From an uncultured Bacteroidota bacterium (GTDB lineage Bacteria > Bacteroidota > Bacteroidia > UKL13-3), in NCBI GenBank assembly GCA_903901345.1, contig CAIUQQ010000354.1:1-51918 (forward strand): a stretch of DNA of 51,918 nt. Direction: 5' to 3'. This document shows, piece by piece, positions 16,843-27,078 of this stretch (the stretch's first letter is position 1; every line of letters begins with the position of its first letter). Made by a program: the position numbers and the translations under genes. The notes beneath the pieces were generated by a model, which was given only the letters and a program-made list of their open reading frames with translations, was not told the origin of the DNA and ran no database searches.

Positions 16843-18171
16843 TTATATAGCAATTTGAAATTGTAATATAACCATACTTTTTCTATCACTTTCTTTTAAA
16901 TCAGTACTGCTAAAAATTGGACGATTCTGATAATTTAAAGTTAGCTTACTTCTATAACCACTAATATACCAATTTAAACCAGCATCGTATTGAAACATGC
17001 CTTGTTGTAATCGATCAAAGTTACCATGTAAAACCATGACATATGGTTGTAATTGTCCATTTTTTTCACCTAAAATATTTTTAGGTAATAATAATCCAAC
17101 TTGCCCTGCTACGATATTTCCTGTTCCCATCATTGGAAATGCATTTCCCGCACCATTTATGGTAGCAGTTCCCGCCAAAACTCCATCAGCGGGATTCATA
17201 ACTCCTTGGTTACGGATATAATTTTTACCAAAACCTAAATGCATGGCAGTTACATAAGCACTAATGGCCATTCCTTTTGTTCCAATTGGCGCATCGTAAT
17301 AAGCATCAATAGCGTAATTAAACATTTGTTCTAGAATGGTATCTCTAGTATTAATATAACTATTTCTCCACATGGCATTGGATTGGTATTGAAAACCCGC
17401 ACCAATATTAAACACTTTCTTTTTACCCAAATAGGTACCTGTCATGTAAGGAGTCAAATTACTTTCTTCATCCAAAAATTGGTACATTACATAAGCACTG
17501 GTTTGAGGATGTGGTGGCATATAACTAAAATCGGAATTAACACTTAAAGGCTTAACAACCGTTGTAGTTGCTTTGCTAGCAAGCATCGGGTCAGATAAAA
17601 TGAAACGATAATCAAATTTCCCCAATTTGCCTTTGGCATAAATACTTAATTTACGTAAAAACTGATCGTTTGCATCATTCGTGTTTTGTTCAAATAAAGG
17701 TGCATCATAACCCATAATACTGGCCACAGCAGGCGAAGCAAAACGGGTAAAGCCTGTCCATGCAGTTAGCCCCATACCCACTTGAAGTGAACGTTTAGTT
17801 ACATAATATTCTGCCAATACATCATGAAAGAAAATGGGCATTTTCCTATCACTAATACTGCAAAAATTATTGATTCCTAATTGAGAATAGAAAAAAACTT
17901 TGTTGGTAACCATTCCAAAAATTTGTTGGCGCATGCGCCTGATTCCAATATCAAAATTATTAGGAATAGCAAATCCACCAATGGTACTTCCTGGATTCAT
18001 GTCAATGTATCTACCCCAAAGTTGAGCAGTAAAAGTAGTTTTTAAATAATGAGTTCCTTCATCATTTAAATTCATTCTAAGTTCCTTATCAGGTTTACTT
18101 TGAGAGAATGAGGGAAAATTAAAACCAAAAATTCCTAATATAATAAATGCAGATGTTTTGAGCTTTTTCAT
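16843..18171 (-). CDS. porin-like outer-membrane barrel protein
   Basis: I chose the ATG at 18171 because it gives a signal peptide (MKKLKTSAFIILGIFGFN, cleaved near SFSQ) and removes an overlap with sulP that the longer frame (to 18300) would need. The 442-residue product has many amphipathic strands, including FTAQLWGRYIDMNPGS and GLNWYISGYRSKLTLNYQNR. The C-terminal VILQFQIAI resembles phosphate/anion porins. It begins 19 bases after the sulP stop, so it should be co-transcribed. Solute specificity is unknown. The context suggests an anion such as bicarbonate. Confidence 0.78.
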   Translation of the reverse strand: MKKLKTSAFIILGIFGFNFPSFSQSKPDKELRMNLNDEGTHYLKTTFTAQLWGRYIDMNPGSTIGGFAIPNNFDIGIRRMRQQIFGMVTNKVFFYSQLGINNFCSISDRKMPIFFHDVLAEYYVTKRSLQVGMGLTAWTGFTRFASPAVASIMGYDAPLFEQNTNDANDQFLRKLSIYAKGKLGKFDYRFILSDPMLASKATTTVVKPLSVNSDFSYMPPHPQTSAYVMYQFLDEESNLTPYMTGTYLGKKKVFNIGAGFQYQSNAMWRNSYINTRDTILEQMFNYAIDAYYDAPIGTKGMAISAYVTAMHLGFGKNYIRNQGVMNPADGVLAGTATINGAGNAFPMMGTGNIVAGQVGLLLPKNILGEKNGQLQPYVMVLHGNFDRLQQGMFQYDAGLNWYISGYRSKLTLNYQNRPIFSSTDLKESDRKSMVILQFQIAI

Positions 18172-18190
18172 ATAATTTAAAATTACAATA

Positions 18191-19840
18191 TTACATTTTT
18201 TTTCTAGTGGAGTGAGGGTGTTCAGAAAATGATTTATGACCATGTAAACCTTTAATGGTAAAGTGTCCACCTTCATGATTATATTTTTCTGCCATTTCAT
18301 GAATATTTTCCATTACGCTATGATCTACTAATTTAGCATTGGTAAAATCAATGGTAATTTGTTTGTTTCTAGGCATAGCATCCAATTGTTTTTTTAAACC
18401 AATATAATTACTAAAAATAGCTGAATGTTCTACATCAATTACATAATGTTCATCGTCTATAATTTCAACATTTAAGAATGGTTTGAATAAACTTTTTAGA
18501 GGAACACCATTTATTAAATGAATAATAATTTTAACTAAAATACCTGCAGCAATTCCTACCAATAAATCGGTAGCTAAAGTAAATATAATAGTTGCAACAA
18601 AAATAAATAATTGTTCTTTTCCAGCTCTATGAGTTTTGGCAAATTCTTTTGGTGCTGCTAATCTATAACCTGTAACCATAAGCATAGCGGCTAAAGCTGA
18701 CAAAGGAATTTGATGAATGATTTGGCCTAAAAACAATACGAAAATCAATAAAAATGCACCATGGAAAAAGTTAGCCCAACGAGTTTTTGCACCATTGCTT
18801 ACATTAGCAGAACTACGAACTACTTCAGCAATAATTGGTAGGCCACCAATTAAACTTGAAACTATATTTCCAGAACCTTTTGCATATAATTCTTTATTAA
18901 AGTTTGACACACGTTTAAAAGGGTCTAATTTATCGATGGCAGCAGCAGTTAATAGCGACTCTAAACTTGCAACTAATGCATAAGTAACCATCATTTGAAT
19001 ACCAAAACCCGTTAATAAATAATCAAAACGAGGAAGTACAATTCCGTCTAAAATATTGGAAGGAAGATTAACTAAAAACTTAGGCCCAAGGCTGTATTCA
19101 TGTCCATTTAAAAACAAATATTTATGTACAGTTTCTAAATCAAAATAATGCCCTAATGGAATAGCAACCAAAATTACTATTAAAGGTGCAGGTAACATTT
19201 TAACATATTTGTTTTTTATCATTGGTAAACCAACAAGAATAACAATACTAATTAGTGCAATAACTGCCACATCAGGATTCATATTCATAATACTACTTGG
19301 TATAGCTGCTATGATACCAAGCATTTCTTTGCTTTCAGGTTTTATTCCGACAGCGGTATGAAATTGTTTTGCAAAAATCATTATTCCTATTGCTGCAAGC
19401 ATTCCATGAACAACTGACGATGGGAAGAAATTACTTAACATACCTGCTTTAACTTTTGCAAATAATAACTGTAAAACACCACAACCAACTCCAACTCCTA
19501 AAGTACATTGGTAAGCAAACATTTCAATTTGTTCTGGTGTATAATTAATAGGCGCCATTTTTTTAAAACCTTCCATGCTCATTAAAACTATAATGGCCAA
19601 GCCAGCTGCAGGCCCATTAATAGTTAAATGAGAACCACTGGTCATAGAGATAAAAAGTCCTCCGATAATTCCTGCTAAAATTCCTGCCATTGGCGGAACG
19701 CCACTAGCCATAGCAATTCCCAAACATAATGGCAATGCTACTAAAGATACTATAAATCCTGAAAGCAAATCAGCTTTCCAGTTCTGTTTTAAACCTGCAA
19801 AGAAGTCTTTTGGTATTACTAATTTTTCTGTTTTTTTCAT
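18191..19840 (-). CDS. SulP-family anion transporter with STAS domain
   Basis: The 549-residue inner-membrane protein has the SulP signature near the N terminus (DLLSGFIVSLVALPLCLGIAMASGVPP and GSHLTINGPAAGLA). About 12-14 hydrophobic segments follow. A C-terminal STAS domain (from about residue 445) includes ITIDFTNAKLVDHSVMENI. SulP members carry sulfate, bicarbonate (BicA) or other anions, often with sodium. The tail is histidine-rich (HGHKSFSEHPH). The position in the dabA-dabB-porin array points to bicarbonate. Sulfate uptake cannot be excluded from sequence. Confidence 0.9.
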   Translation of the reverse strand: MKKTEKLVIPKDFFAGLKQNWKADLLSGFIVSLVALPLCLGIAMASGVPPMAGILAGIIGGLFISMTSGSHLTINGPAAGLAIIVLMSMEGFKKMAPINYTPEQIEMFAYQCTLGVGVGCGVLQLLFAKVKAGMLSNFFPSSVVHGMLAAIGIMIFAKQFHTAVGIKPESKEMLGIIAAIPSSIMNMNPDVAVIALISIVILVGLPMIKNKYVKMLPAPLIVILVAIPLGHYFDLETVHKYLFLNGHEYSLGPKFLVNLPSNILDGIVLPRFDYLLTGFGIQMMVTYALVASLESLLTAAAIDKLDPFKRVSNFNKELYAKGSGNIVSSLIGGLPIIAEVVRSSANVSNGAKTRWANFFHGAFLLIFVLFLGQIIHQIPLSALAAMLMVTGYRLAAPKEFAKTHRAGKEQLFIFVATIIFTLATDLLVGIAAGILVKIIIHLINGVPLKSLFKPFLNVEIIDDEHYVIDVEHSAIFSNYIGLKKQLDAMPRNKQITIDFTNAKLVDHSVMENIHEMAEKYNHEGGHFTIKGLHGHKSFSEHPHSTRKKM

Positions 19841-19867
19841 TTTATAAATATTTTATTTGATTAATTG

Positions 19868-19905
19868 TTTTTGATAAATTGAAGTATTGATTTTTTGATA
19901 AATTG
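19868..19905. promoter_or_regulatory. direct repeat TTTTTGATAAATTG x2 upstream of sulP
   Basis: The same 14-mer occurs at 19868-19881 and 19892-19905, 24 bp apart, in the 109-bp gap between dabB and sulP. On the minus strand it lies 27-65 bases before the sulP ATG. It could be a regulator site for an internal promoter, though the A/T content makes chance likely too. Confidence 0.35.
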
Positions 19906-19928
19906 TTTTTTTTGTATTGCCCATTACT

Positions 19929-19948
19929 AGAAGCCTGCTGCCAGTAGC
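19929..19948. repeat. short GCAGGCTTCT-type repeat fragment after dabB
   Basis: AGAAGCCTGCTGCCAGTAGC abuts the dabB stop. A related arrangement (GCCAGCAGCTAGAAGCCAGT) occurs at 45931-45950. Both look like remnants of a simple AGCTAGAAGCC-type dispersed repeat. Confidence 0.45.
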
Positions 19949-19949
19949 T

Positions 19950-21818
19950 TTACGAAGACCTAAATCCAACATCATGGAAACGCTTAATATGTGGACCAAG
20001 AAATAATCGTGAATAGATTCTCATTAAAGCTAAGCCATCAATGATGAAACTAATGGAAACGATGAGTGCTAACCATGCTTGATTTTCTTGAATATGAGTA
20101 AAAATCAAATCTTCGCCAATAAAAGTTGGACTTATGGGAAAACCTGATAAACCAAGGCATGCCAATAAAAACAGGAATGCCAATCGAGGGTATTTATAAG
20201 AATGGCCGTAAAATTGGTTTAAATCTATTTGTTTTTCTCGTTTTTTAAGTTTTATAAAACAAAAATAGCCCAATGCTCCTGCAGCTGCAATGCCACTTAA
20301 ATACAATAAAGTATGAGTGTAAGCAAAATGTTCGTTGAACGAAACAGACAATGAAATCATTATATTATTCATTAAAACTAAAGTCCAACTTAGAAACACA
20401 TTTTTACGTTCGGTAAATGATTTTATAACAAATAGCAATCCAAATAAGCCAAACATTTCCGGTAAAAATCTATGTATTTTATAAGGAATATGAGATTCAT
20501 AATGCAATGCCAATAAACCACTAATAAGTATAACACCAAAAATAATTACTATAGCTTTAAAGTTTAAAAAATTCATTTTTCTTCCTACATTTTTAATTGG
20601 CATCCAAACAAATTGGAACATGAACCAATCTAAGTTCCATTCTTTTAAACTAAGCATGTAAATAGTATATTGAATACGTTTTGGAAGTGAGTCTTCGGCA
20701 ATATGTTTACGAGGAATAAAATTATAAAATTGCTCACGAATTAAATAACTTACAACTGATGGAGATACCAATAATTGGTAAGTTCTAAGAAATGCGTTCC
20801 CAGCAAAATGAAACAATGCTAAACTTTCAAAACCAAGAGAGATTTCTATAAAAATTAAACCAATTTGAGCAATTGATGCGTAAGCAATTTGGCTTTTTAC
20901 CGATGATTGAACTCTAGCGGTTAACGTACTAATAATAGCGGTTACAATTCCTAGCAAAGCTATAATTACTCTTACTGAATACTGATGTTCCCAAAACGGA
21001 AATGTACGAAGCAGTAAAAATACGCCCATATGTACTGAAAGAGAACCATAAAAAATAGCACTTGATGGAGTTGGACCTTCCATTGCCCTAGGCAACCAAG
21101 ATGAAAAAGGAAACTGCGCAGACTTGGCAGCTGCTGAAATCAAAATCATGATGGAAATAAACACACCTACCCAACTATGATTTTGCAAATGTTCATGCAC
21201 TAATTCATAATTATTAAGCTTTAAAAAAGTAATGTTTTCGTTCCATAAATGATGGCTCATCCACATGGCTAATAAAATACCTACATCACCTATTCTATAA
21301 ATACTAAAAACTTTGATTGCATTTTTTACAGGCAAGTACCTTTCACGGTAAAAACTAATGAGTAAAAACGAAGAGATTCCAAGAATTTCCCAGCCAATAA
21401 ATAAGGTTTCAAAATTCCCTGAAACTACTGTAATACAATAGCCAAGATAGAAAAACATTACAGTGTTAAAGAACCTCTTGTAACCTTGTTCACGGTGTAA
21501 ATAATACCTGCTATAAATGGTTACTAAAAAAGTCAAAAAAGCACCAACAAATAAGTAAATTGCTGTAATTTTATCAAAATAAAAATCAAGCAGAAACTCA
21601 TAATTTTTAGTATAAAAAATTACAATTTCTTTATGATTTAAAATTGGCGCTCCATTGAAAAACCAAAACAATACAAATCCTAAAAATAATGCCAATGAAA
21701 TACCAACAGATGTAAAGGAAACAAATGAAATAAGTTTTTCATTAAAGCGGGGAATAACCAACGTAATTAAAAATCCTAATAAAGGAATAAGTATGAATAA
21801 TTGAATAATTTTTTCCAT
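19950..21818 (-). CDS. dabB: DabB: ND5-like membrane subunit of DAB inorganic-carbon transporter
   Basis: The 622-residue protein has 13 or more transmembrane segments and the proton-translocating NADH-dehydrogenase-5/Mrp signature. FETLFIGWEILGISSFLLIS, AAKSAQFPFSSWLPRAMEGP and TPSSAIFYGSLSVHMG are visible. It lies directly downstream of dabA (8 bases) and not in a nuo or mrp cluster. That identifies it as DabB, thought to use a cation gradient to drive DabA-catalysed hydration of CO2 to bicarbonate. The two subunits form an inner-membrane complex. Confidence 0.9.
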   Translation of the reverse strand: MEKIIQLFILIPLLGFLITLVIPRFNEKLISFVSFTSVGISLALFLGFVLFWFFNGAPILNHKEIVIFYTKNYEFLLDFYFDKITAIYLFVGAFLTFLVTIYSRYYLHREQGYKRFFNTVMFFYLGYCITVVSGNFETLFIGWEILGISSFLLISFYRERYLPVKNAIKVFSIYRIGDVGILLAMWMSHHLWNENITFLKLNNYELVHEHLQNHSWVGVFISIMILISAAAKSAQFPFSSWLPRAMEGPTPSSAIFYGSLSVHMGVFLLLRTFPFWEHQYSVRVIIALLGIVTAIISTLTARVQSSVKSQIAYASIAQIGLIFIEISLGFESLALFHFAGNAFLRTYQLLVSPSVVSYLIREQFYNFIPRKHIAEDSLPKRIQYTIYMLSLKEWNLDWFMFQFVWMPIKNVGRKMNFLNFKAIVIIFGVILISGLLALHYESHIPYKIHRFLPEMFGLFGLLFVIKSFTERKNVFLSWTLVLMNNIMISLSVSFNEHFAYTHTLLYLSGIAAAGALGYFCFIKLKKREKQIDLNQFYGHSYKYPRLAFLFLLACLGLSGFPISPTFIGEDLIFTHIQENQAWLALIVSISFIIDGLALMRIYSRLFLGPHIKRFHDVGFRSS

Positions 21819-21826
21819 TTTTTAAA

Positions 21827-24325
21827 TTAGTTATTATAAAGGTAAACAGGGAAATTTTCTTCGTTTGATTCAATCAAAGTATTTAATTCAGAAATAGTTT
21901 TTAAATGTTCAGTTAGCGGTTTATAATTAACAAAAACACCTTCTTTAAATATTTGTAGTTTTCTATCAATAGGGTTTACCGACACTAAATGTATCCATTC
22001 GTTAATATACCATTGGTAAGTTTCCGGACTATCATTAATTGCTTTTAAAATTATTTCAGGAAAATGTTCTACAATTAACAATAACCTAATTGGATCGTGT
22101 ACTTCTATCATTTGACTTGGCAAACCCGGACGCAAATCGCCATCAATGCCATTTGCAACGCCTATTAAACCCATTACGTTATGTGGTAATTTTGTTCCAG
22201 CTCCTAGTTTTTGATTATCTACTCTTGAAAAATAATACTCTAAATTTATTCCACCGCAAACTGGACCAATTGGTTTTAAAATATTGGTTAAATACTTACC
22301 CTCTAAATCTATTTTATAGTCGTAAGAATTCATGAAAGAGCGCCTATCTAAAAACACATTTTTGGTTAAATCTCTTTGCCCAACAATGCAAAGTGCGTTG
22401 GTAGCATGGTTCAATTCAGGCCTTGGTTCAAATAAGGAAACCGAACGAAGTTTTACATCTTCATGTACTTTTTCAGCAGTTTGTTTTGTATTAGTTAAAA
22501 TAAATCTGCGAGATCTTTCTTTCGCATTTTCGTCTAATGCTTTGTTAAAGTTTAATTTATTTTGCGCATGCAATTCTTTGTTTTTTACTTGAAGTAAATC
22601 TTCATCGTAAAACTCCATTTCATCTCTAGTTGTATCATGTAAAGCGCCCATAAATTGGGTAGTTCCCGGAATAACAAGTCCTTTTAAAGCAAGTATTTCT
22701 CTTACCTTTTTATGGTTAGCCATAAAACTCATTACCCTAGCATTTACTGAGCCTGGCCTACCAGAACAAGCGCCACAATCATAACCTGCGTAATGCGTAT
22801 TATTTATACTACTAGCACCATGCCCAAATAAATATACCAAAGGAGCAAAATTTTCAACTAAACCAATGCTATGCAATAAAGCGTCTACCCTAACTACCAT
22901 TTCATCAATGGTAAAACCAACTTGCAAATCGCCTTCTTTTTGATTTACATTTTTGTTTTCAATAGTTAACTGCGAAAACTTGTCCATGTGCTTAAACGAT
23001 GAAGTAGTAGCAGGACTCATGGTGGGTTTGAAAATATTGATTGCTAATTTAAAAGCAGAAGAAAAACCTAATGTTTGGGAAATAATCCACCCTCTAAATA
23101 AGGAATGACTGTGCTTACTATAATGCGCATCATTGTCTTTATTTCCTTTGGTATTTATTTCTCTGATTAAATGTTTTGGATTAACAGGAGCTGGACAAAG
23201 TTTGGTGTGAAACTTCCCATTTTTAGGACTATAATAAAATTCTACACCAAAAAATCCTGGTGTTCCAAACGTTTCACAATTTCTGTCATTTTGCTCTACA
23301 TATCTTCTTATTGAACATTCCCTATCGTCAATGCAGAACATAGCTTGAAAACTCTTAGGAGTTTTATCTTCAATTTTACTTTTACTTAACTTAATACCAG
23401 CCAAAACTTGGTCGTAATAACTCCATTCAAAAGCATCTTGCCAAAGCATAATTACTTCCTTTAATTCAGTAGTTTTTACTTCTTCAAACAAAGGAGTTGG
23501 AACGGTTTTAATGGTTTCTTTTAATGGTTTCCAATGATTACCAAATTGATTATCCAAAGCATTTATTTCTAACAATAATTCGAACACAATAAAGTCGTGA
23601 AGTGAAATATCTTTTGGGTCTAATAGTGCTTTTGGATTATCCTCTACAAATGACACCATGCCTGACCAACCTTGATGTGCAAACTGTTGGTCGTACAAAT
23701 ATTGAGCAAATAAAGTTTCATCGCCAATTAAAATATTCAATAAATTAGCAATAGAATATTCGTTATTTAACAGTAAGCTTTTAACTCTTTTTGAATTAAA
23801 AATACTGCCATAACTCATTCTTTCCAACTCTAAAATAGAGGCTAAGAAGCCTTTGTGGTGAATAGGAAAATTCCAAATGGCAATTCCTTGATCCAAATAA
23901 CTTCCTACAGTTCTAAACAACATGGGATGAACCATGGCATCCATGTCAAATTTATAAAGATTTTTCCAGTTTGCTTTCAGCTTTCCAATCCTTGAATCTA
24001 AAGCATAATCATAATTTTGCTGAAGCAATTTTAACTTCCATTCTTCTAAATTATTGATTCCTTTTTTATCGGAAATTACTTTATCAAGTACTGTATTACT
24101 GATTCTACCATTTTTATATAAAACCCTATAATCGTTCAATGACAACGTAGTTTTATACCCAAAAATTTCAGAAGCATTTTTCAATGCATCGTAAAATTTT
24201 AAATGTTGAAATGCATGTAAAGTATTGTGATGAATAAAATCTTTTAATGGCGCTTGTGCTGGCAAGTAATGTTTTAGCTCATGCAAAACCTCGTGTTCAT
24301 GGAAGTTTGATTGATTGTTTTTCAT
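21827..24325 (-). CDS. dabA: DabA: zinc subunit of DAB inorganic-carbon accumulation complex (DUF2309)
   Basis: The 832-residue protein is a full-length DUF2309/UPF0753 member. The beta-carbonic-anhydrase-like zinc site is intact: MFCIDDREC gives Cys331 and Asp333, LFGHGAS gives His502, and GYDCGACSGRPG gives Cys517. The His-Cys spacing of 15 equals that of the characterised Halothiobacillus protein (Cys351, Asp353, His524, Cys539). The N-terminal FIHHNTLHAF motif is also present. With DabB it is believed to convert CO2 to bicarbonate vectorially in the cytoplasm. It is the first gene of the five-gene minus-strand array. No RuBisCO or carboxysome gene is nearby. Confidence 0.93.
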   Translation of the reverse strand: MKNNQSNFHEHEVLHELKHYLPAQAPLKDFIHHNTLHAFQHLKFYDALKNASEIFGYKTTLSLNDYRVLYKNGRISNTVLDKVISDKKGINNLEEWKLKLLQQNYDYALDSRIGKLKANWKNLYKFDMDAMVHPMLFRTVGSYLDQGIAIWNFPIHHKGFLASILELERMSYGSIFNSKRVKSLLLNNEYSIANLLNILIGDETLFAQYLYDQQFAHQGWSGMVSFVEDNPKALLDPKDISLHDFIVFELLLEINALDNQFGNHWKPLKETIKTVPTPLFEEVKTTELKEVIMLWQDAFEWSYYDQVLAGIKLSKSKIEDKTPKSFQAMFCIDDRECSIRRYVEQNDRNCETFGTPGFFGVEFYYSPKNGKFHTKLCPAPVNPKHLIREINTKGNKDNDAHYSKHSHSLFRGWIISQTLGFSSAFKLAINIFKPTMSPATTSSFKHMDKFSQLTIENKNVNQKEGDLQVGFTIDEMVVRVDALLHSIGLVENFAPLVYLFGHGASSINNTHYAGYDCGACSGRPGSVNARVMSFMANHKKVREILALKGLVIPGTTQFMGALHDTTRDEMEFYDEDLLQVKNKELHAQNKLNFNKALDENAKERSRRFILTNTKQTAEKVHEDVKLRSVSLFEPRPELNHATNALCIVGQRDLTKNVFLDRRSFMNSYDYKIDLEGKYLTNILKPIGPVCGGINLEYYFSRVDNQKLGAGTKLPHNVMGLIGVANGIDGDLRPGLPSQMIEVHDPIRLLLIVEHFPEIILKAINDSPETYQWYINEWIHLVSVNPIDRKLQIFKEGVFVNYKPLTEHLKTISELNTLIESNEENFPVYLYNN

Positions 24326-24504
24326 TTTTTATTGATACAATTCGAAATTTGAAATGTATTTAATTTTAAAAGTTAAACATTTAGAAGTAAAAACTACAGA
24401 TTGAACATTTTATTCAAAGCAAATAGTAATTAGCTAAAATGTGGATTTATAAAAAATAAATAGTGGATTTTGAGTAAATAATATTACTCTAATAGGAAAG
24501 AATT

Positions 24505-24852
24505 TTAAATTCTAAAGCAACTAATAGCCTTGTAAATGCTAATATTGTTGGTGTAATTGTGGTAATTATTTACTGATTCAATGCAAGTATTATCTATCTG
24601 AATAAATTGGAATAATGCAGTTAAATAATCTAGTTCAATGAAAAAATCTTTTGTGCCATTTTCTTCACTTTCATCTTCCTCCATTTCAGAATTTGTTACG
24701 TTTAGAACAATATCTTTTTGGGAATCAGCAGTATGAAAAGAAGATTTATTTTCAGTTTTGGAAATTGACACAAACGCACTTTGCCCTAAACAAATTTTAA
24801 GTATTAGCACTGAAGCTAGTAACATAAATAATCGTGCAGTTGTGTTTTTCAA
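24505..24852 (-). CDS. small secreted protein of unknown function
   Basis: The 115-residue frame uses a TTG start (24852), giving a normal signal peptide with basic residues before MLLASVLILKICLGQ. The ATG at residue 10 would lack the charged end. The mature part has an acidic stretch (NSEMEEDESEENGTKD), then a hydrophobic-aromatic FFIELDYLTALFQFIQ, and ends in SCFRI. I do not recognise it. It lies 179 bases upstream of dabA on the same strand, so it could precede dabA in a transcript, but no link is shown. Confidence 0.5.
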   Translation of the reverse strand: MKNTTARLFMLLASVLILKICLGQSAFVSISKTENKSSFHTADSQKDIVLNVTNSEMEEDESEENGTKDFFIELDYLTALFQFIQIDNTCIESVNNYHNYTNNISIYKAISCFRI

Positions 24853-25124
24853 GGCAACGAAGGAACATAAAAATATTTAAATTTCTTCCATAAAATTAAA
24901 TTCATTTGAAAATAAAATGACATCCCTTGTTTTTATTGTTGATTTTTACAATTGAGTTACAAAACTAAAATTACGTTTACACAATCCAATGACTACTCTC
25001 AATTTATACGCTGAAGTTGGAAACAACAAGCATTTGAACTTCTAAAACGATAACTTATGTGTTTTTTTTAAATCAAAATGTATAAATATAAAACAAAAAA
25101 TAATTTATTTGTTATATAAACAGT

Positions 25125-26615
25125 ATGGAAAAGAAAGCAATTAACATAGTTTGGTTTAAACGAGATTTACGACTTACCGACCATGAACCGCTATATTTTG
25201 CGTTAAAATCTAAGCTTCCCATTTTATTAATTTATATTTTTGAGCCTTCTGTTATGGCTTATCACGACAGTGATGTAAGGCATTGGCGTTTTGTATTTGA
25301 ATCATTAAAGGAAATGAATGAACGGCTAAAAAATACAAATACCGAAATTTATATATTTCACAATGAAACTAATATTGTTTTTGAAATGCTTGCGCATCAA
25401 TTTACAATTCACACCATTTTTTCATCGGAAGAAATAGGCAATGGCCTTACCTATGAGCGAGATAAAAGCATGAAAAAATTATTTGCAAACAATAACATTT
25501 CATGGAAAGAATACCAAACAAATGGAATAGTTAGGAGGTTAAAAACCCGCAATAACTGGGAAAAACTTTGGGAAAGTCAAATGACAAGTCAACCAAAATT
25601 AGTATCAGAAAACGATTGGAATATGGTTCAACTTGACCCATCAATTTTTAATAAAATAAAAGGTGAAGAATTAAACAGTGAAATCACTACTCGAAATAAA
25701 AACTTTCAAGAAGGTGGAGAATATTGGGCTTGGCGATATTTAGAAAATTTTTTAAAAGAACGACACATCAATTACAGTAAACATATAAGTAAGCCTTTAC
25801 TAAGCAGAAAAGGCTGTAGTCGTTTATCGCCTTATTTAGCTTATGGAAATATAAGTATGCGCATGGTTTTTCAATTTACAAAACAACATTACCCCACATC
25901 TCCAAATAAAAGAGCTTTGTCTAACTTCATTTCTCGATTGCATTGGCATTGCCATTTTATTCAAAAATTTGAAAGTGAAAGCAGGTATGAATTCGAAAAT
26001 ATAAACCGCGCTTATCATTCATTAATCAAACCAAAAAACGATGCATATATTATAGCTTGGCAAACTGGCAAAACAGGTATTCCAATTGTAGATGCATGCA
26101 TGCGATGCTTGGTAGCTACTGGTTATATTAATTTTAGAATGAGGGCTATGGTAGTTTCTTTTTTTGTATTTAACCTTTGGCAAGATTGGCGTGAACTACA
26201 TTTTTTAGCACGTCAGTTTTTAGATTATGAACCAGGAATTCATTACCCACAATTACAAATGCAAAGTGGCACAACGGGTATTAATACCATTAGAATATAT
26301 AATCCTATAAAAAATTCGGAAGAACACGATGAAGAAGGATTATTTATTAAACAATGGATTCCAGAACTTAAAAATATTCCTTCAAAACTAATTCACGAAC
26401 CATATAATCTAACATTAATAGAACAGCAATTATATGGTTGTGAAATTGGAAAACATTATCCAGCTCCTATTGTTGATTTAGAAGCAACCAGAAAAAAGGC
26501 AAGTGAAATAGTTTGGAGTTTCCGCAAAAGTGATGAAGTGAAATTAGAAGGAAAAAAAATAGTAGCAAAACATGTAAACTTGTCAAAATCTAATTTATCA
26601 AAAACAAAGAAATGA
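25125..26615 (+). CDS. cryptochrome/photolyase family protein
   Basis: The 496-residue protein has an N-terminal photolyase domain starting [18 protein letters not shown] (the antenna-binding Rossmann fold). The C-terminal FAD-binding helical domain includes [57 protein letters not shown] and a distinctive [19 protein letters not shown]. It probably repairs UV-induced pyrimidine dimers using blue light, or senses light. The exact branch is not certain. It is the first gene of a six-gene operon; the next ATG overlaps its stop (ATGA). Confidence 0.88.
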   Translation: MEKKAINIVWFKRDLRLTDHEPLYFALKSKLPILLIYIFEPSVMAYHDSDVRHWRFVFESLKEMNERLKNTNTEIYIFHNETNIVFEMLAHQFTIHTIFSSEEIGNGLTYERDKSMKKLFANNNISWKEYQTNGIVRRLKTRNNWEKLWESQMTSQPKLVSENDWNMVQLDPSIFNKIKGEELNSEITTRNKNFQEGGEYWAWRYLENFLKERHINYSKHISKPLLSRKGCSRLSPYLAYGNISMRMVFQFTKQHYPTSPNKRALSNFISRLHWHCHFIQKFESESRYEFENINRAYHSLIKPKNDAYIIAWQTGKTGIPIVDACMRCLVATGYINFRMRAMVVSFFVFNLWQDWRELHFLARQFLDYEPGIHYPQLQMQSGTTGINTIRIYNPIKNSEEHDEEGLFIKQWIPELKNIPSKLIHEPYNLTLIEQQLYGCEIGKHYPAPIVDLEATRKKASEIVWSFRKSDEVKLEGKKIVAKHVNLSKSNLSKTKK

Positions 26616-27073
26616 ACAAAACAATTAAGTTAATATTATGTATTTTATTGCCACTTATAGTAGGTGGCGTTTCTGGTTATTTTACATCGCAAAATATTCC
26701 TAATTGGTACGTATACTTGAACAAACCAACCTTTAATCCTCCAAATTATTTGTTTGGCCCAGTATGGACTTTATTATACATACTTATGGGAATATCATTA
26801 TACTTAGTAATAAATAAACCAAATGTAAATTGGTTATTAGTTGGTGTTTTTATAACACAATTAATATTAAACTTTTTTTGGAGTTTTATATTCTTTAATT
26901 ATCACAATTTGGGCTTTGCATTAATTGAAATAATAATACTTTGGGCTAGCATTTTAGCTATGATTATTTTGTTTTATAAAACAAATAAATGGGCTGCTAT
27001 TTTAAATATACCTTATATACTTTGGGTAAGTTTTGCTACAGTTTTAAACTATAGTATTTACAGTTTAAACTAA
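26612..27073 (+). CDS. tspO: TspO/MBR family tryptophan-rich sensory protein
   Basis: The 153-residue protein has five transmembrane helices and the family signature [20 protein letters not shown] followed by [10 protein letters not shown] and NFFWSFIFF. TspO binds porphyrins and other tetrapyrroles and, in Rhodobacter, affects light- and oxygen-controlled pigment genes. It probably lies in the inner or outer membrane. It overlaps the photolyase stop by 4 bases and is followed after 5 bases by the DUF2071 gene. Its place in a light-repair operon suggests handling of photosensitising porphyrins, which is an inference. Confidence 0.93.
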   Translation: MNKTIKLILCILLPLIVGGVSGYFTSQNIPNWYVYLNKPTFNPPNYLFGPVWTLLYILMGISLYLVINKPNVNWLLVGVFITQLILNFFWSFIFFNYHNLGFALIEIIILWASILAMIILFYKTNKWAAILNIPYILWVSFATVLNYSIYSLN

Positions 27074-27078
27074 ATATT

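Noticed and set aside
16843-18300. Longer start of the porin-like gene at 18300
   Set aside because: It would overlap sulP by 110 bases and put 43 extra residues before a clean signal peptide that starts at 18171.
19950-21818. DabB as a NADH dehydrogenase subunit 5 or Mrp antiporter subunit
   Set aside because: No other nuo or mrp gene is present and dabA is directly upstream, which is the DAB arrangement.
24853-25124. CarH/LitR-type operator before the photolyase operon
   Set aside because: The 272-bp AT-rich gap was read for paired TGTA-type boxes and a clear promoter; none convincing was found.
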